Source of the DNA: Kitasatospora sp. NBC_00240
GTDB taxonomy: Bacteria > Actinomycetota > Actinomycetes > Streptomycetales > Streptomycetaceae
Direction of reading: 5' to 3'
Assembly: GCF_026342405.1 (NCBI RefSeq)
Contig: NZ_JAPEMU010000003.1
Span: 186,001 to 250,000 of the forward strand
Length of the DNA: 64,000 nt
Positions 9,105 to 16,699 of this stretch are shown in pieces. Numbering within the stretch: the first letter of the stretch is position 1; every line of letters begins with the position of its first letter. The position numbers and the translations under genes are program-made. The notes under the pieces are model-generated. The model saw nothing but the letters and a program-made list of their open reading frames with translations, searched no databases and was not told where the DNA came from.

Positions 9105-9578
9105 ATGTCTGAGCGTCGCAGTCGTCGTCGTAGTCGTGCCCGGGTCCTGGGTCTGCCGGTCGATCTGCTGGCGGCGGGGGCCGCGGCGGAGGTTCGTCCG
9201 GCACGGTCGGCGCCGGGTCCTGCTGCGCCGTCGGGGCCGCCGGGGATGGGCGGCGCCGTCGGGGCTGGGAGGGCTGGGAGGGCGTCCGGTGGCTCCGGGG
9301 GGCTGCTGTGCGGTCGTGCGCAGCGTGAGGTGCGCGAGGGTGGGGGCGCGTGGAACAGCCGCTCCCCCGTGGCGGTGCCAGCGAGGAAGTACGTCGTAGT
9401 GAGAATGCGAATGGTGAGCTGGCGTCATACCGGGTGGAGATGCCGGATGCATGGTCCAGGCCTCACCTTCGTCGCCTCAGTGCACCTGCCACGCGGGGAT
9501 ATTCGTCGTGGATCAGACGGCCGACCATCGCGCCGCCGTACACCATGGCGCCGACGCCGACCAGCCAGGACTGGATGA
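9105..9578 (+). CDS. small basic protein, paralogue of 12793-13083
   Basis: It starts MSERRSRRRSRARVLGLPVD, nearly identical to the start of 12793-13083, and the two share upstream DNA (CCCGATGGGGCCGG) and the later motif REVREGGG. Between these, small compensating indels put the middle in a different frame. The 3' end overlaps the BrkB gene on the other strand, so the true stop is uncertain. Function unknown. Confidence 0.35.
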   Translation: MSERRSRRRSRARVLGLPVDLLAAGAAAEVRPARSAPGPAAPSGPPGMGGAVGAGRAGRASGGSGGLLCGRAQREVREGGGAWNSRSPVAVPARKYVVVRMRMVSWRHTGWRCRMHGPGLTFVASVHLPRGDIRRGSDGRPSRRRTPWRRRRPARTG

Positions 9579-10296
9579 CCAGGACGGTCCCGATCGGCCC
9601 GTAGGCGAGGGTGTTGGTGGCGATCAGTGGCGAGAAGACGAGCCGGGAGAAGACCCTCAGGCCGAGCAGGCCGACCGTCGTCGCCACGGCGCCGGGCAGC
9701 AGGGCGCTCCAGTGGACCCGTCCGCCGAGCAGCATCCGCTGCGACCACCAGAGGAACAGGACGGCGCTCAGCACCGAGGCGACGCCGCCGGCCGGGGTCT
9801 GCCGCCACAGGGGGGTGGCGGCGAACAGGAGGAGGAGCCCGATGAGGCTGGCGAGCCACACGATGTGCCGCCACCTGGCCCACCAGCGGGCCGGTGGCAG
9901 GCCCCAGATCTTCTCGTAGGTGGTCTGCACCGCCGCTCCGAAGGACAGGCCGAAGACGGCGAGGGCGGCGAGGCTGAACACCGTCGTGGTCCGCAGTGTC
10001 TGGCCGGGCAGTGCGATCAGCTGCTCGACCTTCCTCCTGGAAGGCGCCGACACGCCGAGCCCGTCACCCAGCCACTGGGCGAAACCCTGCCCGTTCGCCG
10101 GATCGGCCGCCGAGATCACGATCAGCAGCGGCACGAGGGTGAGGAACCCGAGCGCCGCAAAGCCCAGCGACCGCTGCCACAGTTCGAGAGCGCTGCCCCG
10201 CCTCCATCCGCGCCCGGCCGGCGAACGGCCGACCCTGCGACGCAGCCGCCCGAACAGGGACGAGCGGCCCTCGGGATCGCGGGGCTTCATCGGCAT
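9463..10296 (-). CDS. YihY/BrkB-family integral membrane protein
   Basis: A 277-residue protein. The family are six-helix inner-membrane proteins of unknown transport role; members were once mis-assigned as RNase BN. Here a basic N-terminus (GRLRRRVGRSPAGRGWRRG) precedes hydrophobic segments at about residues 45-65, 110-130, 150-175, 180-200, 205-230 and 240-265. The motifs SFGAAVQTTYEKIWGLP and YGPIGTVLVIQSWLVGVGA are typical. ATG 10296 is followed by an alternative in-frame ATG at 10290; no strong ribosome site is visible. Confidence 0.85.
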   Translation of the reverse strand: MPMKPRDPEGRSSLFGRLRRRVGRSPAGRGWRRGSALELWQRSLGFAALGFLTLVPLLIVISAADPANGQGFAQWLGDGLGVSAPSRRKVEQLIALPGQTLRTTTVFSLAALAVFGLSFGAAVQTTYEKIWGLPPARWWARWRHIVWLASLIGLLLLFAATPLWRQTPAGGVASVLSAVLFLWWSQRMLLGGRVHWSALLPGAVATTVGLLGLRVFSRLVFSPLIATNTLAYGPIGTVLVIQSWLVGVGAMVYGGAMVGRLIHDEYPRVAGALRRRR

Positions 10297-10512
10297 GGAT
10301 GTTGAGTACCACGATCGATGCCGTCGCTGTGTCAACGGCGCGGCGAGCGGCCGACCGGGCTTCGGTGGGCCGGCCGCAGCGGTGGCGGATCGGGGTCGGG
10401 GCCCCTTTCGGAGGATTGTGGATCGGCGCGCTCTCGGTGTTGCGCGGGCGGGCCCCGGGTGTGTACTCCCGTGCCCGGAACGAGGTCGGTTGCTCTGCCG
10501 GCACACCTGTCG

Positions 10513-10790
10513 TCATCGCGTGGGCGGGTCTGATTGTTCAGGAGTTTTGTGCCAGCGGGCTTCGCAGAAGGAGTAGAGGCCGAACAGCAGGAAGCCGATC
10601 GTGCGGCGATCAGCAGCACGGGCCCGGGTGTGTCCGCGAACCAGCGCAGCGTCTCATCCAAGCCCTTGGCCTTGCTGGGGTCGAACTTCACGGCGGCCAG
10701 CAAGATGAACAGGCCAGCCACCGCCGCGGCGGCGCCGCACGCCACGCCGCCGACGATGCCCAGCAGCACAACGGGTTCCGGAGGGCGATC
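10513..10790 (-). pseudogene. DUF1206 membrane-protein remnant, frameshifted
   Basis: DUF1206 proteins normally hold three repeats of a two-helix unit (about 270 residues). Only the last repeat remains: a hydrophobic helix, then LLAAVKFDPSKAKGLDETLR and FADTPGPVLLIAA. A one-base shift near 10600 moves the conserved ending TIGFLLFGLYSFCEARWHK into another frame, ending at 10513. The loss of two repeats plus a frameshift makes it a pseudogene. Confidence 0.65.
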
Positions 10791-10909
10791 TTGTGCCCCC
10801 GCGGTGCGCGGGCGCTGTGGCTGGGCGTGGGGTCGGGGCATTAGTCGCACCGCCCAATAGTCTCATTTTGGGCAAATCGCCCCGCGAGGTTCGAAAGAAG
10901 GAGTGCGCC

Positions 10910-11275
10910 ATGAAGTCGATGGAACTGAGCCCGGAGATGCACAAGGGCATCGAGGCGTGCCTGGCCTGCTACACCCGCTGCGAGGAGACGATGAGCTACT
11001 GCCTGGAGCAGGGCGGTGCCTACGCCGACTCCAAGCTCATGCGCGCGCTCATGGACTGCGCGGAGACGACCCGCATGTGCGCGCAGATGGCCATGCGCAT
11101 GTCCGCGATGACCCCCGACATGTGCGCCATGACCGCCCGAGCCTGCGAGATGTGCGCCGAGGCCTGTATGAGCATGCCGGGCGACGACGTGCTCAAGAAG
11201 TGCGCCGAGGCGTGTCGCGCCTGCGCGGCTTCCTGTCGAGCCATGGCACAGACCATGGCGAAGGCCACGGCCTGA
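10910..11275 (+). CDS. four-helix-bundle copper-binding protein (DUF326/Csp-like)
   Basis: A 121-residue protein with a strong AGAAGGAG site before ATG 10910. It has 14 cysteines, in spacings such as CLACYTRC, CEMCAEAC and CAEACRACAASC, plus many methionines (AMRMSAMTPDMC). These repeat along amphipathic helices as in the Csp copper-storage family, whose inward-facing Cys bind Cu(I). There is no signal peptide, so it is predicted cytosolic (Csp3-like). No copper regulator or ATPase is adjacent. The membrane-protein remnants upstream are on the opposite strand. Confidence 0.9.
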   Translation: MKSMELSPEMHKGIEACLACYTRCEETMSYCLEQGGAYADSKLMRALMDCAETTRMCAQMAMRMSAMTPDMCAMTARACEMCAEACMSMPGDDVLKKCAEACRACAASCRAMAQTMAKATA

Positions 11276-11507
11276 CCTACGGCCGGCGGCGCGTGATCCC
11301 GGACAGGTAGCACGCTCCGGAGAACGCGCCGACCGGACATCGGGCGGGGAGAGCGACACCTGATGCCGCCCCCACGGGTACTGTCGGCCGATCCCGCGAG
11401 GTCGCGGGGTCGGCCCTCGGCGGCTCCCTGCCCGGCGTCAGTGGCGTTCGAGCCGGGGGCGAGCTTGCTGCCCGCGAAGGCGCCCGGGTCGTAGAGGCAC
11501 CGGGTCC

Positions 11508-11621
11508 GGCACCGCCCTGCGGATGCGCCACGGGGGATGGCGGCATCCGCAGGACGGGATGAGTGTGCGCCGGGGTAGGCGTACACCGCTTCCAACGACC
11601 CGGCGCCATCGCGGTCACGGG
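11508..11621. repeat. dispersed repeat with internal hairpin, copy 1
   Basis: About 112 bp colinear with 17958-18069. Both copies contain an inverted repeat (here CCTGCGGATGC ... GCATCCGCAGG), then GAGTGTGCGCC, then GCGTACAC...CAACGACC...GCGGTCACG. The last part recurs near 6716. Here it lies just beyond the stop of the gene at 11662-11973, so it may be a terminator-like or mobile REP-type unit. Confidence 0.6.
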
Positions 11622-11661
11622 CGCGAAGGTGCCGTCGCTTCTGCGGTTCCGAGTGACGGCG

Positions 11662-11973
11662 TCATCGGGCCGTGAGGTTGCCGCTGCGGTAACAGCCGAC
11701 GGAGCAGAACCGGTCTCGTCGCCTGACACCGGGATGGTCGAAGGGACGCCCGCAGCCCACGCAGGCACGGCTCGCCGCCGCCCGCTGCTCCTCCCCCACC
11801 TGTTCCTCCTCGGGTATCAGGCCCAGGGCCCGCAGGAGTCGGCGGCAATCGTCCGCGTCGCGGGCGTAGGAGGCCACCACCACGATCGCCCTGCGCGCCA
11901 CCGGCACCGGCATCATCCCGGCCACCGGCTCCACGGTGTCGGTGAGCGTTCGAAGGTCTCGGGAACGAGCCAT
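11662..11973 (-). CDS. small protein with C-terminal four-cysteine zinc knuckle
   Basis: A 103-residue protein from ATG 11973. The helical N-terminal region (MARSRDLRTLTDTVEPVAG; YARDADDCRRLLRALGLIPE) is shared with 6758-7102. The C-terminus has CVGCGRPFDH...FCSVGCYRSG, two Cys pairs like FCS/MYM-type zinc ribbons, suggesting nucleic-acid or protein binding. Function otherwise unknown. It lies downstream of, and on the same strand as, the STAS gene at 12261-12605. Confidence 0.6.
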   Translation of the reverse strand: MARSRDLRTLTDTVEPVAGMMPVPVARRAIVVVASYARDADDCRRLLRALGLIPEEEQVGEEQRAAASRACVGCGRPFDHPGVRRRDRFCSVGCYRSGNLTAR

Positions 11974-12260
11974 GGACAGCACCCCCTGGCGAGCGGTTCC
12001 GGTCGGGTAACCCTCCAGCATACGACTCGCCCCGCCGGGGCCCGCCGCACACCCTCGCCGATCGGGCCACCCATCAGCCTGCGCCACAGTCACCCACTCC
12101 ACCGCACCCACAGCAGGTTGCCCCCGGAGAACACGCAGGTGGCAGGCGATCGGCACGCGCGGCCAGCATCCCTGGAACGCCGACGCCATGACGTAGCCGC
12201 ACCGGACCGGCTAACGCCCCGCCCTCCACGGCCGACCGATCCTCCCAACCGACTGGTGGG

Positions 12261-12605
12261 TCAGCCGGCACGGTGGGGTCGGTCGACGGGGATCATCCGG
12301 TCGGTTCCGGTGATCTCCAACACCCTGGCCACGGCGTGGGTGGGGTGGGCCAGGTGGAGGGTCACGCCTTGGCGGCCGGCCTCGGTCCGGGCGAGCAGCA
12401 GGGCGTCGATGCCGGTGGAGTCGCAGAAGGTGACGGCCGCAAGGTCGATCACCAGCTTCGGGGACGCCGGGCGGCTGGCGAGGGCGCGATGGATCGCGGT
12501 GTGCAGGATCGGGGCACCGGCGAGGTCGAGTTCGCCAGCGGCCTCGACGACCGGGCCGATGGGGGTGTCGCGGACGGTCGCGGTGAAGGGGGGCCCGATG
12601 GTCAC
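12261..12605 (-). CDS. STAS-domain anti-sigma-factor antagonist
   Basis: A 114-residue single-domain protein. The GTG at 12605 has a GAAGGGAAG site upstream. The fold signature is complete: VEAAGELDLAGAPIL, LVIDLAAVTFCDSTGIDALL, LAHPTHAVARVLEITG. The serine in FCDSTG corresponds to the phosphorylated Ser of SpoIIAA/RsbV. Such proteins bind and sequester anti-sigma kinases when unphosphorylated. No kinase or sigma gene is adjacent, as is common for Streptomyces orphan antagonists. Confidence 0.88.
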   Translation of the reverse strand: MTIGPPFTATVRDTPIGPVVEAAGELDLAGAPILHTAIHRALASRPASPKLVIDLAAVTFCDSTGIDALLLARTEAGRQGVTLHLAHPTHAVARVLEITGTDRMIPVDRPHRAG

Positions 12606-12792
12606 ACGCTTCCCTTCGATGTACGGAGTCGGTCGGGTCGGGTGGACACGACCACCGTACGGCGCGACGGGGAAGCTCCCATGGGGGATGGGGGGGTGTC
12701 GTTCACCGACCCGGGTGCCCGATGGGGCCGGGGCGGCGTGTCGCGGGCGCAGCGGGGCGGTGGAGCGGGCGGGAGCGGGCAGGGTGTTCGGC

Positions 12793-13083
12793 ATGTCTGA
12801 GCGTCGTAACCGTCGTCGTAGTCGTGCCCGGCTCCTGGGTCTGTCCATCGATCTGGTGGGGCGCCGCGCCGTGCCGGAGGATCGCCCGGGACGGCCGGTA
12901 CCGGCTCCTGCGCCGGCCCGTACGGCCCCGCCGGGAGTGGGCGGCGACGCCGGGACCGGGGTGAGCGTGGTGGCCTCTGGGGGCTGCTGTGCGGTCGTGC
13001 GCAGCCGTGAGGTGCGTGAGGGTGGTGGCGTGATCGTGTGGACGCGGCACGCCCCGGGGTGCCCGGTCTGGTCGGCCCGCTGA
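12793..13083 (+). CDS. small basic protein, MSERR family
   Basis: A 96-residue protein starting MSERRNRRRSRARLLGLSID, with a Pro/Ala-rich middle and an ending ASGGCCAVVRSREVREGG. A related copy at 9105 also lies near a pentapeptide-type membrane gene, so the gene set has been duplicated. The start is divergent from the STAS gene. Function unknown. Confidence 0.45.
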   Translation: MSERRNRRRSRARLLGLSIDLVGRRAVPEDRPGRPVPAPAPARTAPPGVGGDAGTGVSVVASGGCCAVVRSREVREGGGVIVWTRHAPGCPVWSAR

Positions 13084-13159
13084 GTGGCGGGCCAGCCCCA
13101 CCGGTGGCGGGTGTTCGTCGCCCTGGTCGTCGTTGGCGAGCGTTGCCGTGACGGCCGAA

Positions 13160-13189
13160 GGTCCCGTCCGCCGTGCGGCGGACGGGACC
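13160..13189 (+). terminator. intrinsic-terminator-like hairpin
   Basis: A perfect 13 bp stem (GGTCCCGTCCGCC / GGCGGACGGGACC) with a GTGC loop, 77 bp after the stop at 13083. There is no T-run, as is usual for Streptomyces terminators. Confidence 0.7.
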
Positions 13190-13424
13190 GTTGCGGTGAT
13201 GTGTCAGAGCCGGCCGCGGTAGCTGCTGCTCTCGGTGCCGCGCTTCTCGATGAAGTGCGTCACACCAGTAGCCAACAAGCCCAAATGAGATGACTTCTTA
13301 GCCTGCCACGTGAGCTGCCGCTCTTGACCGTGCCGGCTGGCACCCGAGCGCGCCCGGGCTCCGTACAGGTGCTCCTTCGGTGCAGCGCGCGGGGGCACTC
13401 CCCCGCCCGGGTAGGCAACACTCT

Positions 13425-14576
13425 GTGGCGGACAACGAGAACATCAGCTGGTACGACCGCCGAGGCTGGGTTGCCTTCTGGTATGTCCTGGCGCCGATCG
13501 TCGCAATCGGGGCGGTCGGCGCAGCCATTTGGCAAGTCCCGTGGTGGATCGACGACCACTACCTGAAAGATTCCTTGACACCGGCCCAGGCCACCACCGT
13601 GACGGGGGTGCGGACCGCTCTGCTCGCGATGGCCGCCGCCGGCGTGGCCGCGGTTGGTCTGGTGTTCACCCGCCGGACTCTGCACCAGGTTCGGGAGGGG
13701 CAGGTCACCGACCGGTACCTCAGGGCCATCAGCCAGATCGCCTCAGACAAGCCTATGGAACAGCTCGGTGGCATCTATGCCCTGGAGCGGATCATGCGCG
13801 ACTCGAAGAGGGACCACGCCACCGTCGTGGAGGTCCTCGCCGCGTTCGTCCGCGCGCACGCTCCCGCCACGCAACCGTCCGCTCAGGACTGGCTGCGCCG
13901 CCGCTCCGAGCGACTGACTGGGCCGCTGCACCGGTGGTGGCTGCACAGGCAGTTGCACGAGGGTGGAGTCCCAGCAGGTGCGCCTCGTCTACCCGAACCG
14001 GTTCAGGCGGCTCTGACCGTGCTCGGCCGGCGGCCGGAGAACGACGATGAGCCGTTCTGGATCAACCTCGCCCGAACTGATCTACGTGGCGCGGAACTGC
14101 CCGGAGCCCGCCTGGGAAACGCCTTTCTGGAGGGGGCAAACCTGAGCGGGGCCCACCTGGAGAAGGCAACACTGGTCCATGCCCACCTGGAGGAGGCAAT
14201 TCTGGACGGGGCTCATCTGGAGGAGGCGAACATGGTCGAGATCCACCTGGAGAGGGCGGACCTGGGCAAAGCCCACCTGGAGGGGGCGATCCTGATCTCA
14301 GCCCACCTGGACGGCGCCCGTCTGGACGGGGCTCATCTGGACGATGCCCATCTGCAAGTGGCTCATCTGGACGGGGCTCATCTGGAGGGCACCCTCCTGG
14401 ACGGCGCCCACTTGGACGGCACGCAGCTAAAGAGGGCGCTGTCCCTGACTGTTGACCAACTGGTGCTGGCCAGGCCCTGCGAGAGGACGGACTTGCCGAC
14501 CGAGCTCGCTACGGATGATCGAGTGCGGGCGCGAATCACCACGGTGGAACATGAAATGCGAGAGCAATCGACGTGA
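13425..14576 (+). CDS. membrane-anchored pentapeptide-repeat protein
   Basis: A 383-residue protein from GTG 13425. Two transmembrane segments (residues about 15-38 and 60-82) are followed by a conserved cytoplasmic linker (REGQVTDRYLRAISQI; LGGIYALERIMRDSKRDHAT). From about residue 220 there are some 25 tandem pentapeptides of the A-(H/D/N)-L-x-x type (AHLEGAILISAHLDGARLDG), which fold as a right-handed quadrilateral beta-helix. The role of this Streptomyces family is unknown. The repeat DNA is internally repetitive. The stop overlaps a GTG start (13 bases of context show GTGA) of a possible coupled small gene at 14573. Confidence 0.85.
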   Translation: MADNENISWYDRRGWVAFWYVLAPIVAIGAVGAAIWQVPWWIDDHYLKDSLTPAQATTVTGVRTALLAMAAAGVAAVGLVFTRRTLHQVREGQVTDRYLRAISQIASDKPMEQLGGIYALERIMRDSKRDHATVVEVLAAFVRAHAPATQPSAQDWLRRRSERLTGPLHRWWLHRQLHEGGVPAGAPRLPEPVQAALTVLGRRPENDDEPFWINLARTDLRGAELPGARLGNAFLEGANLSGAHLEKATLVHAHLEEAILDGAHLEEANMVEIHLERADLGKAHLEGAILISAHLDGARLDGAHLDDAHLQVAHLDGAHLEGTLLDGAHLDGTQLKRALSLTVDQLVLARPCERTDLPTELATDDRVRARITTVEHEMREQST

Positions 14577-14725
14577 CTCTGGCCTCGCCCCCGGACCTGG
14601 CTGCGCGCCCGGCACGACCGCGCGCCGCCTCCCCCGCCCGCGACCGCGACCGCGAGACCACCACCCACCAGGGGGCCGGCGACCGCCAGAGCCGCCGCCC
14701 CATGCCGGGGCTCGACGACCGCTGA
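14573..14725 (+). CDS. possible 50-residue Arg-rich protein
   Basis: Its GTG overlaps the stop of the pentapeptide gene (GTGA), suggesting translational coupling. Nearly every codon ends in G or C. The product (VTLASPPDLAARPARPRAAS...) is Arg/Pro/Asp-rich and unrecognised. The opposite strand is also open, so support rests on coupling and codon use. Confidence 0.35.
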   Translation: MTLASPPDLAARPARPRAASPARDRDRETTTHQGAGDRQSRRPMPGLDDR

Positions 14726-14861
14726 CCCCGCGATCACCTCAGCGCCGAAGGGAGGGCCTCACCATCTCTCCCCTCCCGGCGGCCCGCGCTTGCCCCCAGC
14801 CGCGACGGGCATACGCCCACCCGAACAAGCCCCCGACCACCCCGCCGGAACAGGAGAGACG

Positions 14862-15044
14862 ATGAGCGTCGGACCCGAACTCGAAACGGCGCTGCGCGGC
14901 ATCGCCGAAGCCGTCCAATACCGCGACGACCACGTCCTGCGCCGCCTGCTGGCCCGCCTCGCCGAACAAGCCACGATCGACGACCTCTACGCCCTGCGCG
15001 ACGCACTCCCCCGCCTGCGCACCTCCGCCAGCACCACCCACTAA
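14862..15044 (+). CDS. small conserved helical protein
   Basis: A 60-residue protein from ATG 14862 with CAGGAGAG upstream. It is strongly helical and acidic (MSVGPELETALRGIAEAVQY; LRRLLARLAEQATIDDLYAL). I do not recognise a named family. It follows the pentapeptide gene in the same direction and may be in its operon. Confidence 0.6.
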   Translation: MSVGPELETALRGIAEAVQYRDDHVLRRLLARLAEQATIDDLYALRDALPRLRTSASTTH

Positions 15045-15277
15045 CCCCATCACCCGGCCAACGGGTCAGCCCCGCGCGAGTGACCGCGGGACGGCAGCGG
15101 CGCCCGCCGGGTGATGGCCCAAGGCGTGCGTCTCGGCTGCCGGCGGGCGCCTGCCGCAGACGCTACCGGCCGCCAGCCGCAGGACACCGGCGGCGCGGCG
15201 GACGGCCGGGGCGCTCTCGGATCTCAGACGGTGTGTCCAGAACGGCAGATCGGTTGCGCCGGGAGGGAGAAGAATAG

Positions 15278-15550
15278 TCGGCATACGAACGCTGGGCGTA
15301 CCAACTCCGGGACCGCCCGGACATCGAGGATATCGAGGCCCTGGCCGAGGAGGAGGGCCGGCCCCTGCAGGTCCTGACCCGCAGGCGTGAGGGCTCCGGC
15401 GCCCTGGTGGACGCGTACGTCCTGCAGAGAGTCGATGCGCAACTGCACACCGCTGTTTACAGCTGGGGGCTGACCGGGGATTCAGGGCTGGTGACGGACT
15501 ACCTGCTGGAGCTTCTGGCTGAGGTCTGCCCCGCCAGCGGCGCCTGGTGA
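15278..15550 (+). pseudogene. C-terminal part of an unrecognised gene
   Basis: The frame is open from just after a TAG at 15275 to TGA at 15548-15550 and reads well (AYERWAYQLRDRPDIEDIEA; LVDAYVLQRVDAQLHTAVYS; LVTDYLLELLAEVCPASGAW). It has no plausible start in the first 40 codons, so its 5' end has been lost or shifted. The stop overlaps the GTG of the next gene. Confidence 0.45.
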
Positions 15551-16209
15551 GCGGCCTGGCAGGGGACGGCGCGTCCCGTAACCGGCAGGGTGCAACCGTG
15601 GTTGCATCGGGCATGACCGACGTGACCTGCCTCCCCGCCTCCATGGCGGTGCGCGACAACAACGGGGGCGAGGTGGGCCGGGCGGTGCGCGAGGTGCTGG
15701 CCGAGGCTGGCGCAGTCGGGGAGCGGGCTGCCACATGGGTCGAGGCGCTGGCGGTGCGGCAGAGCGACGGTGCGCACCGGCGGGTGTTGGAGATGTTCGC
15801 CGGGGCGGTGCGGCGGGTGCTGGGTCGCGAGATCGTGCCGGGCGGGAGCGGCGAGGTGAGCTGCGGGCTGCGCTATCGCCTGGATGCCTACGTGGTCCTG
15901 GGCGCTGCCGGCACCGGGGGCGTCCCGGACCTGACCGGCGCGGAGCAGCTGGCCCTGCTCGCCGTGGGTGCCGTCGCCACAACCGCGCCGAGCACCGTCG
16001 TGGGCGACGTCGAAGCTGACCTGCCGCGTTGTGTGCGGTCATCGACCGGGCTCTTGCCTCCGTCTGGGTGTCGATGCCCGTATGAGGGGCGGGGCGCCCT
16101 GATCGGTTGCGCAGTACGGGTCGCCGGCGTCGTCCGTGAGGTGTGCCAGGGCATCGGCGACGGTGGCCGCACTGTCCTTGCGTTCCTGGGGGGGTGCGCG
16201 GCGCGGTGA
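15547..16209 (+). CDS. hypothetical protein
   Basis: GTG 15547 overlaps the preceding stop (GTGA); ATG 15613 is an alternative. The Ala/Val/Gly-rich product has a helical middle (VGRAVREVLAEAGAVGERAA; HRRVLEMFAGAVRRVLGREI) and no domain I recognise. After about 16015 it runs antisense to the frameshifted gene at 16039-16351 and becomes Cys/Gly-rich, so the real gene may end or be truncated near there. Confidence 0.45.
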   Translation: MSGLAGDGASRNRQGATVVASGMTDVTCLPASMAVRDNNGGEVGRAVREVLAEAGAVGERAATWVEALAVRQSDGAHRRVLEMFAGAVRRVLGREIVPGGSGEVSCGLRYRLDAYVVLGAAGTGGVPDLTGAEQLALLAVGAVATTAPSTVVGDVEADLPRCVRSSTGLLPPSGCRCPYEGRGALIGCAVRVAGVVREVCQGIGDGGRTVLAFLGGCAAR

Positions 16210-16351
16210 CCGCGAGACGTAGGACCAACTGCGCGTGCGGGGCGTCGTCGGCGGGTTGTTCGGCGCGCAGCAGGGCGGTGTACGGGGTTGCGGGGTCGCT
16301 CTTGCGGGCCAGACGGGCGCGCTTGGCCCGGGTGGACTGGTGCTTGGGCAT
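16039..16351 (-). pseudogene. small conserved gene frameshifted in a G run
   Basis: From ATG 16351 the frame reads MPKHQSTRAKRARLARKSDP, TPYTALLRAEQPADD, APHAQLVLRLAVTAP. Just after a run of seven C (seven G on the + strand, 16188-16194), the sensible continuation moves to another frame: QERKDSAATVADALAHLTDD, AGDPYCATDQGAPPLIRA, ending at 16039. A one-base change in the homopolymer would join them into a small basic-to-acidic protein of about 103 residues, a type I recall from Streptomyces accessory regions. Real mutation or sequencing error are equally possible. Confidence 0.5.
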
Positions 16352-16641
16352 GGTGCTCTCGAATCCTGGCGGGTCGCCCACGCACCCCGCCCGGCGATGG
16401 CACGGTGAGATCAGCACGGGCCCCGGGAGACCTTGGTCGAACAGTGGCCTCCCCGGCGTGGGACGGAGTGGAGCAGCGACGGGCGGCGGTGCGCGTCCAG
16501 CCGGGGAGGAGCCTCTCGCCTGGTGGGATGGTCGCGTCGGGCTTCGGCGGTGCTGTGGGGCTGCCGCGGGCCAGGTGCGGGGCCTCGCGAGGCGTCGGCC
16601 CGGTGACGCCGGGGGATGCGGATCGGCAGCCCCGGGCTGGT

Positions 16642-16681
16642 TTGACTTCCTCACCGCCCTAAAGTGCGGTGAGGAAGTCAA
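16642..16681. repeat. perfect 40 bp palindrome related to the IS605 end
   Basis: Arms TTGACTTCCTCACCGC and its exact complement flank the loop CCTAAAGT. The left arm and loop match the tnpB-side terminal hairpin of the IS605-type element at 25791-25819 (loop CCTAACGT). It has no adjacent transposase. Confidence 0.85.
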
Positions 16682-16699
16682 GTTCTGTCCCTGTCGGCG

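Noticed and set aside
14082..14460. Regular short repeats resembling a CRISPR array
   Set aside because: The periodicity is 15 bp and in frame, encoding A-x-L pentapeptides; there are no spacers.
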